Assembly: GCF_907165045.1 (NCBI RefSeq)
Contig: NZ_CAJRAU010000001.1
Location: forward strand, 1,302,001 to 1,366,000
Length of the DNA: 64,000 bases
Origin: Dyadobacter linearis
Lineage (GTDB): Bacteria; Bacteroidota; Bacteroidia; Cytophagales; Spirosomataceae
Direction: 5' to 3'
Made by a program: the position numbers and the translations under genes. The notes below the pieces were generated by a model that worked only from the letters and a program-made list of their open reading frames with translations, made no database searches and was not told where the DNA came from. Positions 17,894 to 25,121 of this stretch are shown here, piece by piece. Numbering within the stretch: position 1 is the stretch's first letter; each line of letters starts with the position of its first letter.

Positions 17894-17915
17894 CGAATGC
17901 TGTTTTGGGGTTTTC
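17871..17915 (-). terminator. Strong terminator after mnmA
   Basis: A perfect 15-base-pair stem (17878-17892 with 17901-17915) with an 8-base loop, followed on the minus strand by seven T residues. It lies 23 bases past the mnmA stop. Confidence 0.85.
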
Positions 17916-17938
17916 TTTTAAAATAATGTCAAGGAATA

Positions 17939-19042
17939 TTACTGCCGGAAACTCTTCAGAATCCAGCCGCCTCCCACTACGTCGTCGCCCTCATAAAACA
18001 CAGCCGCCTGACCCGGCGCGATTCCGTTTACGCCGTCGTGAAAGCGTGCTACCAGCTTATCTGGTTCGATCTGCTCGATTGTAGCCGGCGTTCCGTCGTG
18101 TTTGTACCGGACTTTTGTAACAGTTTCTAACGGTTTTTCAATGGCAGCATATTTCTGAAAGTTCAACTTACCGACATACATTCCATCGCGGAATAAGTCC
18201 GGCAAATCTCCTAATACTACTTCATTTGTATCTTTTCTGATCTCGGTTACAAACGCGGGCTTACCTAATGCAATACCCAGCCCTTTCCTCTGACCAACTG
18301 TGTAAAAAGGGTAACCTTCGTGCTTTCCGACAACGGTACCATCCTCAAAAACAAAGTTTCCGCCCGCTACTTCTGCTTCGAGACCCGGGATCCTTCTTTT
18401 CAAAAATCCACGGTAATCATTATCTGGCACAAAGCATATTTCATAACTCTCCGATTTATTGACCAAATCAATAAAGCCGCGCTCGCGGGCCATTTCGCGG
18501 ATTTCAGTTTTGTGTAAATAGCCTAAGGGTAATTTCGTGCGGGCTAAACTTTCCTGCGATACGCCCCAGAGTACGTAACTCTGATCTTTCCAGCTGTCAA
18601 TCCCTTTAGAAACATAATGCCTGCCGTCGTTGAACTGCATATTAGCATAATGCCCGGTAGCGATGAATTCACAGTCCAGCCGGTCTGCGCGTTTGAGCAG
18701 CGCGTCCCATTTGATGTGGGTATTGCATAAAACGCAAGGATTTGGCGTGCGGCCTTCGAGGTATTCGCCGGTAAAATGGTCGATTACATAGTCGCCGAAT
18801 TCTTCACGGATATCCAGGATATAATGGGGGAAACCGAGTTCTACGGCAATATTTCGGGCGTCATTAATGGAGTCGAGGGAACAGCAACCGGTCTCTTTTT
18901 TAGTCCCGCCACTGCTGGCGTAGTCCCAGGTTTTCATGGTCATTCCAATGACCTCATAACCTTGTTCGTGTAACATAACAGCTGCAAGAGAGCTGTCGAT
19001 GCCGCCACTCATAGCGACAAGAATTCGTCCGTGTTTGCTCAT
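17939..19042 (-). CDS. mnmA: tRNA-specific 2-thiouridylase MnmA
   Basis: A 367-residue enzyme that thiolates U34 of Lys, Glu and Gln tRNAs. The PP-loop ATP motif MSGGIDSSLAAVML is at residues 11-24, the catalytic-cysteine motif NPCVLCNTHIKWD follows, then a FIATGHYA segment, the second conserved Cys in YEICFVPDND, and a C-terminal beta-barrel domain with YPFYTVGQRKGLGIA. Length is standard. A TACCTTTG box on the minus strand (19129-19136) may be its promoter, giving an 80-base leader. Confidence 0.96.
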   Translation of the reverse strand: MSKHGRILVAMSGGIDSSLAAVMLHEQGYEVIGMTMKTWDYASSGGTKKETGCCSLDSINDARNIAVELGFPHYILDIREEFGDYVIDHFTGEYLEGRTPNPCVLCNTHIKWDALLKRADRLDCEFIATGHYANMQFNDGRHYVSKGIDSWKDQSYVLWGVSQESLARTKLPLGYLHKTEIREMARERGFIDLVNKSESYEICFVPDNDYRGFLKRRIPGLEAEVAGGNFVFEDGTVVGKHEGYPFYTVGQRKGLGIALGKPAFVTEIRKDTNEVVLGDLPDLFRDGMYVGKLNFQKYAAIEKPLETVTKVRYKHDGTPATIEQIEPDKLVARFHDGVNGIAPGQAAVFYEGDDVVGGGWILKSFRQ

Positions 19043-19128
19043 TGTAGTAATCCGCCGAAGGTTGAATGCCTTCCGATTTGGTTTGAATTTGAAACAACCG
19101 AACAGCCGATGCTGCAGGGTTTGTTCCG

Positions 19129-19136
19129 CAAAGGTA
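19129..19136 (-). promoter_or_regulatory. Putative -7 box of mnmA
   Basis: TACCTTTG on the minus strand matches TAnnTTTG. No -33 TTG at the expected distance, and the implied leader is about 80 bases. Confidence 0.35.
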
Positions 19137-19153
19137 AGTAATACTTCGAAGGA

Positions 19154-20596
19154 TTAATTATTTACAACCACCTTCATTACCTCTTGACCAACTTTAACAA
19201 GATAAAGCCCATTTTGCAGGTCGTTTGTTTTAATAGGCTTTCCGGGAGTCACTGAGCCCTTTCTTATCAGCTTTCCACCCATCGTTTGAATGCTGTACTC
19301 CTGCTTTTTGTGACTTTTAACAAATAGCTGACCATTAGAAGGATTAGGGAAGATAGATATATTCTCAGCCTGCACACCGGCATCGGATTTTTTCACGACA
19401 ATTACTTTGGAATATGCCGCAGTGCTGTCAAAATCAAATTGCTTCAACCGGTAATAAGTCACGTCAGCAGGCATTGATTCCGTAAATGAATACTTTTTGA
19501 CCGAATTCGCAGTTCCATTTCCCATAACAAACCCAATCTGATCAAATCGCATTGCGTTTAAGCTGCTTTCAATTGCGAACCCAGCGTTGTTGAGTTCTGA
19601 TGAAGTATGCCACTCGAGACGGTTACCCTCGGCTGTATTTTTTCCGTTAAAATTGATGAACGTGACCGGTAATGCCTGGCGGCAGGTCAGCGAAGCCAAG
19701 AGCTCTTCTCGTGAGCTACAACCCGCACCGTTTTCCCGGATATCTGTAGAGATATCGTGCCCCCATATAACGTCCGCGTAGTTAAACAAATCACAAACTC
19801 CCATCACTCCACAATGAGTTAGTAAAGGACACTGATAGATGTTCAGGGCGAAAAAGTTTTCGTTCCACCGGATATTGTCGAAGCCATACAGACTGCTAAG
19901 CTTTGCGTTGTTCCCTATCTCAAGGTATTCGTTAATGATTTCCAGATGCAGAAGAGCAGATAGGTCAGTCAAAACAGGATTGCCGGTAATAATGAAATAA
20001 CCAGTTGTTGCAAGATTTTCGAAGCCTGAAAAATTGATTAAATTTTGATTGTCTTCAATGATCACCGCTCCTATTGCGGTCGTCAGATTATTTAAGCCCC
20101 GCAAATTTGTGAGCGATGCATTGCCGGAGATAACCAACTCTTCTGAAGTCCTGATTATCCCGCTGAGCCCTTCAAGATCCTTTAAAGCAGGATTATTTTT
20201 GACCATGAGAAGGTATACTTGTGTAATGCCCTCCAGTCCTCCCAAGCTTTCCAACAGAGGATTATTTGTTACTTCAATAGCAGCTATGGAACCTGTGATA
20301 TTACTTAAACCTGTGATATCCGTAAGCTGGGGATTGTCTTTAATTGTTATTCCTCCCATTCCCATTGATGTAATTCCCAATAATCCATCAAGGTTTGTAA
20401 TATCGCTACCTGAGATTGTAAGGCCGTGGGAGCTGTGACCCACCCGGAAACAACCGGGATAATTTGTCGCAAAATTATCGATAGCTGCCTGGTTATTTAA
20501 AACAGGGATGTCGCAATAGGGCTCATCATCTTGGCCTCTCGCATTGCTGATCAGTAAAAAGGAAAGAGAAATCAGAAGTAGAAATTGTCGGATCAT
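19154..20596 (-). CDS. Secreted receptor-L-domain-like repeat protein with T9SS type A sorting domain (copy 1)
   Basis: 480 residues. A signal peptide (hydrophobic to about residue 20, SNARGQ) precedes a repeat solenoid at about 30-300 with recurring units such as LTISGSDITNLDGL, IKDNPQLTDITGL and VTNNPLLESLGGL, as in receptor L domains and leucine-rich-repeat-like proteins. After a Cys-containing end cap come ALPVTFINFNGK, a fibronectin-like EWHTSSELNNAGF segment, and a C-terminal SIFPNPSNGQLFVK ending in LVKVGQEVMKVVVNN: the type A signal for secretion by T9SS and surface anchoring. Its neighbour at 20669 is a paralogue. The binding partner is unknown. Confidence 0.85.
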   Translation of the reverse strand: MIRQFLLLISLSFLLISNARGQDDEPYCDIPVLNNQAAIDNFATNYPGCFRVGHSSHGLTISGSDITNLDGLLGITSMGMGGITIKDNPQLTDITGLSNITGSIAAIEVTNNPLLESLGGLEGITQVYLLMVKNNPALKDLEGLSGIIRTSEELVISGNASLTNLRGLNNLTTAIGAVIIEDNQNLINFSGFENLATTGYFIITGNPVLTDLSALLHLEIINEYLEIGNNAKLSSLYGFDNIRWNENFFALNIYQCPLLTHCGVMGVCDLFNYADVIWGHDISTDIRENGAGCSSREELLASLTCRQALPVTFINFNGKNTAEGNRLEWHTSSELNNAGFAIESSLNAMRFDQIGFVMGNGTANSVKKYSFTESMPADVTYYRLKQFDFDSTAAYSKVIVVKKSDAGVQAENISIFPNPSNGQLFVKSHKKQEYSIQTMGGKLIRKGSVTPGKPIKTNDLQNGLYLVKVGQEVMKVVVNN

Positions 20597-20668
20597 GAGC
20601 TAGTTTCTGTTGAGTCACTTGTCAAATTGATAAAATGATCTTTGAAATAACAGCATTCATCTTAAAAA

Positions 20669-22114
20669 TCAATTGCTTATAACTATTTTAAATACCTCTT
20701 GACCAACTTTAACAAGATAAAGCCCATTTTGCAGGTCGTTTGTTTTAATAGGCTTTCCGGCAGCCACTATTCCCTTTCTTATGAGCTTTCCACCTAGGGT
20801 CTGAATGCTGTATTCCTGACTCTTCTGAGCTTTTACAAACAGTTGACCATTTGAAGGATTTGGGAAGACAGATATATCCTCAGCTTGCACACCGGCATCC
20901 GACTTTTTCACGACAATTACTTTGGAATATGCCACAGTGCTGTCAAAATCAATCTGCTTCAACCGGTAATAAGTCACGTCAGCAGGCATCGATTCCGTAA
21001 ATGAATACTTTTTGACCGAATTCGCAGTTCCATTTCCCATAACAAACCCAATCTGATCAAATCGCATTGCGTTTAAGCTGCTTTCAATTGCGAATCCAGC
21101 ATTGTTGAGCTCTGATGAAGTATGCCACTCGAGACGGTTACCTTCAGCTGTACTTTTCCCTTCAAAATTGACGAATGTAACCGGCAGTGCTGTCCGACAC
21201 GTTAATGAGGCTAGAAGTTCTTCGCGAGTACTACAACCCGCACCGTTACCTCTGATATCCGTATCGGTGTCATGGCCATACTTAAAATCATTGTAAGCGA
21301 ACAAATCGCAGATGCCTGCCACGGCACAATAGGTGAGCAAGGGACATTCGTAGATATTCAGTATATAAAAGTCGATGTTCCACCTGATATTGTCTAAGCC
21401 GTACAGACTGCCGAGCTTTGCATTGTTGCCTATTTCGAGGGAATAATAAATTGTTTCGAGACTTAAAAGAGCAGATAAGTCCGTCAAAAGAGGATTGCCT
21501 GTAATACTGAAAGCACCACTTGTTTCGAGGCTTTGTAACCCTGACAAACTGGTTAATTTCTGGTTATTCTTTATGAATACCGCTCCCGTAGCAGTCGTTA
21601 GATTGTCTAAACCTTTCAAATTAGTTAGGGACGCATTTTCAGAGATAGACAGCTCGTCAGTAGTCATATGAATCCCGCTTAACCCTTCAAGATCCTTTAA
21701 AACCGGATTGTTCTCGACCTGGAGATAAAATACTTGAGTAATACCTTCTAATCCTTCTAAAGTCTCCAGAAGCGGATTATTCATGACGTGAATAGCAGCA
21801 ATATCTCCTGAAATATTGCGTAGCCCGCTAATATCATTGAGTTGGGGATTATCTGTAATATTTATTCCGCCCCTCATACCCACCCATGTTATTCCAGATA
21901 ATCCATCGAGATTCGTGATGTCGCTACCTGAAATGGTAAGACTATACGCGATGCTTTCACCGCTGAGACATCCCGGATAATTTGTTGAAAAATTATCAAT
22001 ATCTGCCTGGCTGCTTAAAACAGGGAATTCACACAACTCATCTTCCTGGGCATTTGCAGTAGAGAAGAACAATAAAACTGGAAGGAAACACAGGAGTAAA
22101 GATTTTCTGCTCAT
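20669..22114 (-). CDS. Secreted receptor-L-domain-like repeat protein with T9SS type A sorting domain (copy 2)
   Basis: 481 residues with the same architecture as the gene 72 bases downstream: signal peptide ending near ANAQ, solenoid of ISGSDITNLDGL-type repeats, Cys cap, EWHTSSELNNAGF module and type A C-terminal domain (VFPNPSNGQLFVK ending EVFKIVISN). The repeat half differs at many positions while part of the C-terminal half is nearly identical at DNA level (see findings). The upstream leaders are also alike, so the duplication includes 5' sequence. Likely two surface proteins with different ligand faces on a shared secretion module. Confidence 0.85.
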   Translation of the reverse strand: MSRKSLLLCFLPVLLFFSTANAQEDELCEFPVLSSQADIDNFSTNYPGCLSGESIAYSLTISGSDITNLDGLSGITWVGMRGGINITDNPQLNDISGLRNISGDIAAIHVMNNPLLETLEGLEGITQVFYLQVENNPVLKDLEGLSGIHMTTDELSISENASLTNLKGLDNLTTATGAVFIKNNQKLTSLSGLQSLETSGAFSITGNPLLTDLSALLSLETIYYSLEIGNNAKLGSLYGLDNIRWNIDFYILNIYECPLLTYCAVAGICDLFAYNDFKYGHDTDTDIRGNGAGCSTREELLASLTCRTALPVTFVNFEGKSTAEGNRLEWHTSSELNNAGFAIESSLNAMRFDQIGFVMGNGTANSVKKYSFTESMPADVTYYRLKQIDFDSTVAYSKVIVVKKSDAGVQAEDISVFPNPSNGQLFVKAQKSQEYSIQTLGGKLIRKGIVAAGKPIKTNDLQNGLYLVKVGQEVFKIVISN

Positions 22115-22203
22115 AAGCTAAATTACGTTGAGTTACATATTCACTGCAAAGTAGCATTTTCTCTGTGATTATTATTTGCCACTCAGACAGTTATAATATT
22201 TTC

Positions 22204-23247
22204 CTACGAGATCACCTGCCGGATTATATTCTTGATATTCAATTCAATAATCTCGGTCATACTTTCGCAGTGCCGGTAATGTGTATCTTTGAAATGACGG
22301 GAAAGGCCTTCGCGTAGCTGGCTGATATTCTCTACTGTTGAGATATTGTCCTTGATCGAAACGTCGCGGAGTTCGCGGAGGCGGTGGCGCTCGCTTCTTG
22401 CCTGGTACATAATAGAGGATTGCTCTTCCTGCTGGTATTGAAGTACCGTTTTGTCCGTCAAATATTCCATCGCCAGTTCTACATAAGGCAGGTTTTCCTT
22501 GAAGAATTGTGGCATGTATACTTTCAGGTTTCCTTCGTAAAACTGCTGGTCAAAGTCGATTGCGCGCAGACGGAACTGGAAATCGTCGAAATCCGGCGTG
22601 ATCTGCATGACGAAATTATAGGCGCGCATATCCCCGAGCAGGGTTATGGTGCAGCGTTCATTGAATTTTACAAATTCCTTGGCAATTCTGATCGGGTTAT
22701 AGTCTGTGTGCCGCAGGCGAGTTTTGGCAAATTCATCCCCCGGAATACCGGCAATATGTTCTTCTATAAGTGATTCACCATCAACGAGATAGTTGACCTG
22801 ATTGGGAGAAAATATCTCTTCTAATTCTAACCCGTAGATCCGAGAAGCGTCGGCTTTTTTGACATAGAAATAATCATAAATGTCATTCAGCCGGTTCACT
22901 ATTTTTATCCGGAAAGGATTGGAGTTCCCAAACTTGCAGTAGTCAATGCGATCGATGTATTTATGCTCCACAATACGCAGATTCCCAGAGGCTTTCAGCA
23001 TTGCGTACACTTTTTTCAGACCATTGTGCAGCCTGTCGATCTCGTGCGACGGGTACAGCGGACTCTCCCACAAAGTGTCTTTACCGAATTTATCTGTTAC
23101 AGGAAAGGATTCGTAAAAACCGAGCAAATCGTGGTAACTTACAGGTAAACGGGCGTCGCGCTGGTAAAAACGCAGGTATTTCCGCAGCTCGGGACTGACC
23201 GGATAGATTGGCTTTTTATTAATAATCTTGACATCACCATTTTCCAT
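22204..23247 (-). CDS. Unrecognised protein with kinase-like active-site motifs
   Basis: The start is set at ATG 23245-23247 (MENGDVKIINKK, 347 residues); the frame runs further up but only through alternative codons overlapping mobA's leader. I do not recognise a named family. The middle has a hinge-like LIEEHIAGIPGDEF, followed by LLGDMRAYNFVM and LRAIDFDQQFYEG, spaced like the catalytic loop (GDxxxxN) and metal-binding (IDFD) motifs of HipA or aminoglycoside-phosphotransferase kinases. The C-terminal third is charged and helical. Inference: a divergent small-molecule or protein kinase. It is divergent from the molybdenum operon, 81 bases away. Confidence 0.6.
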   Translation of the reverse strand: MENGDVKIINKKPIYPVSPELRKYLRFYQRDARLPVSYHDLLGFYESFPVTDKFGKDTLWESPLYPSHEIDRLHNGLKKVYAMLKASGNLRIVEHKYIDRIDYCKFGNSNPFRIKIVNRLNDIYDYFYVKKADASRIYGLELEEIFSPNQVNYLVDGESLIEEHIAGIPGDEFAKTRLRHTDYNPIRIAKEFVKFNERCTITLLGDMRAYNFVMQITPDFDDFQFRLRAIDFDQQFYEGNLKVYMPQFFKENLPYVELAMEYLTDKTVLQYQQEEQSSIMYQARSERHRLRELRDVSIKDNISTVENISQLREGLSRHFKDTHYRHCESMTEIIELNIKNIIRQVIS

Positions 23248-23328
23248 AAAGGAAGTTAAGCATATTTGGCCGATACTTTCAACCCGGCTTTCGGCGAAAA
23301 TGGGAATCAAAATACAAATTCTGTTTGC

Positions 23329-23922
23329 ATGGGACTGATCGGAATAGCGGTTTGTGGAGGCAAAAGTTCAAGAATGGGCCGCGACAAAAGCAGTCTTATT
23401 TATCACCAAAAATCTCAATACGAGCATGTTGCCGATCTGATTTCCGGGTTTTGTGAAAAGATTATTATTTCCTGCAACCAAGACCAGCTGAGTGTCCTGG
23501 AAACGGAATACGAAAAAATGGTCGATCTGCCTCATTACGCACACATTGGCCCGATCGGAGCGTTACTTACTACATTTCAATCTTTTCCAGATCACGATTT
23601 CCTGTTCATCGGCTGCGATTACCCGCAGCTTGAAGAAACCGATATTTCACATTTTCTAAACGCAATTCAGGAAGATTCTGTCGCTGCCGCCTTTTATAAT
23701 TCAGAACAAAAATACGAGCCTTTACTAGCGTGGTACGCTGCGAAAGCTGGTTCGCGTCTGAGCGGGCATTTTGAGTCGGGCGACCTTTCGTTGCAGTCGT
23801 TTCTAAGAAATGTGAATGCGCAAAAATTTCTACCGGAAGCTGAAAATGTAATGCAATCCATAGATACGCCGGAGGATTTTGCCAGGATTACTGAGCTTTT
23901 AAAACAAAAAAACAATGGTTAA
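23329..23922 (+). CDS. mobA: Molybdenum cofactor guanylyltransferase-like NTP transferase
   Basis: ATG 23329 (MGLIGIAVCGG) is preferred over an upstream TTG, giving 197 residues. The nucleotide-binding loop GGKSSRMGRDK lies at residues 10-20, and the acidic metal site is FIGCDYPQL, both typical of MobA, which attaches GMP to molybdopterin to form the guanine-dinucleotide cofactor used by formate-dehydrogenase-type enzymes. It is first in a tight operon with fdhD, a DUF7009 gene and an fdhF-type gene; its stop overlaps the fdhD start by 8 bases, which supports this role. Confidence 0.85.
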   Translation: MGLIGIAVCGGKSSRMGRDKSSLIYHQKSQYEHVADLISGFCEKIIISCNQDQLSVLETEYEKMVDLPHYAHIGPIGALLTTFQSFPDHDFLFIGCDYPQLEETDISHFLNAIQEDSVAAAFYNSEQKYEPLLAWYAAKAGSRLSGHFESGDLSLQSFLRNVNAQKFLPEAENVMQSIDTPEDFARITELLKQKNNG

Positions 23923-24754
23923 AACACAGCCGGTATCCGTAATCCGACGCCCGATCAAGCGGGTTACTGCCACAGGAAGTGCCGAAAAAGAGGATTTCCT
24001 GGCAGTAGAAGAACCATTGGAAATACGGCTCGCCTATCAGAATTCAGGAAAATCAGAATGGCGAAATATTTCTGTTACGATGCGCACGCCAGGATTTGAC
24101 CGCGAACTTGCAGCAGGATTTTTGTTGACAGAAGGCATTATCAAATCAATAAATGCTATCAAGAATATTGAGATTTCAGTATTTGAAGAAAATCAGGTAT
24201 TGGTAACACTTTCTGAATCATCCGAACCAAATCTGAATACCTCTGAAAGGAATTTTTACACGACATCCAGTTGCGGCGTGTGCGGAAAAGCGAGTATCGA
24301 TGCGATCAAAACCGTTTCATCCTATTCCCTGCAAAACACGTTGGAAGTAAGCCGGGAAGTACTTTTTACATTGGGTTCCAGGATTTCAGGACAGCAGAAT
24401 ATCTTCCAGGAAACAGGCGGATTACACGCTGCCTCACTTTTCGATGCGGCCGGAGATCTGATAAATATCTGTGAAGATGTGGGCCGGCACAATGCTTTGG
24501 ATAAATTGATCGGCACAGCATTGTTAGAGAATCAATTGCCTCTTACCAGCAAGATGCTCCTATTGAGCGGCAGAGCAAGTTTTGAGCTGATTCAAAAAGC
24601 ATTAATGGCTGGTATTGAGCTGGTTGCTGCAATAGGCGCACCATCGAGCCTGGCAGTGGAGCTGGCAGAGGAGAATAATATGACGCTGGTGGGATTTTTA
24701 AAAAATGACAGATTGAATGTTTATACCGGCTATCACCGGATTATAGGGTTATGA
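23915..24754 (+). CDS. fdhD: Formate dehydrogenase accessory sulfurtransferase FdhD
   Basis: 279 residues. FdhD moves sulfur from IscS to the molybdenum centre, needed for activity of formate-dehydrogenase-like enzymes. The catalytic SSCGVCGKASID motif (Cys120 and Cys123) is intact, and the later NICEDVGRHNALDKLIG and LLSGRASFELIQKA are canonical. The start overlaps mobA by 8 bases and the stop overlaps the next start by 4 (ATGA), so production is coupled to both neighbours. Confidence 0.95.
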   Translation: MVKTQPVSVIRRPIKRVTATGSAEKEDFLAVEEPLEIRLAYQNSGKSEWRNISVTMRTPGFDRELAAGFLLTEGIIKSINAIKNIEISVFEENQVLVTLSESSEPNLNTSERNFYTTSSCGVCGKASIDAIKTVSSYSLQNTLEVSREVLFTLGSRISGQQNIFQETGGLHAASLFDAAGDLINICEDVGRHNALDKLIGTALLENQLPLTSKMLLLSGRASFELIQKALMAGIELVAAIGAPSSLAVELAEENNMTLVGFLKNDRLNVYTGYHRIIGL

Positions 24755-25119
24755 AAATCAGAATTCAAAAAAATAAAGTAAGATACCGGCTGTCCAAGAG
24801 CGACGTGGCACAACTGGGCAACGAAGGATATCTCGAAGAACGAACCTCTTTTCCGCAAGGCGAGCTGGTGTATGCGATCAAAAGTCAGCCGGCTATCGAG
24901 CAGCTCTCAGCTTCTTTTGAAAATCAACACATTACGATTTTCATTCCAGAGTCGTTTGCACGGGAGTGGCCGGAAAATAATGTGATCGGGATTGATTCAA
25001 ATATGTCTGTAAATGAGCAGGAGTCGTTATATCTGCTGGTAGAAAAGGATTTTAAATGCCTCGACAATGATGCCGAGGATCAGTCTGACAACTACGAAAA
25101 CCCGAACCAAACCTGCTAG
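24751..25119 (+). CDS. DUF7009 family small protein in the molybdenum operon
   Basis: 122 residues, no signal peptide or membrane segment. The N-terminal MKIRIQKNKVRYRLSKSDV and the C-terminal VEKDFKCLDNDAEDQSDNY are patterns I associate with DUF7009 proteins, which occur beside FdhD in Bacteroidota. There are two Cys, one in FKCLD and one as the final residue, and the tail is acidic. It is translationally coupled to fdhD (4-base overlap) and lies 2 bases before the oxidoreductase. No function is known; an accessory, metal-handling or maturation role is an inference from position only. Confidence 0.7.
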   Translation: MKIRIQKNKVRYRLSKSDVAQLGNEGYLEERTSFPQGELVYAIKSQPAIEQLSASFENQHITIFIPESFAREWPENNVIGIDSNMSVNEQESLYLLVEKDFKCLDNDAEDQSDNYENPNQTC

Positions 25120-25121
25120 CT

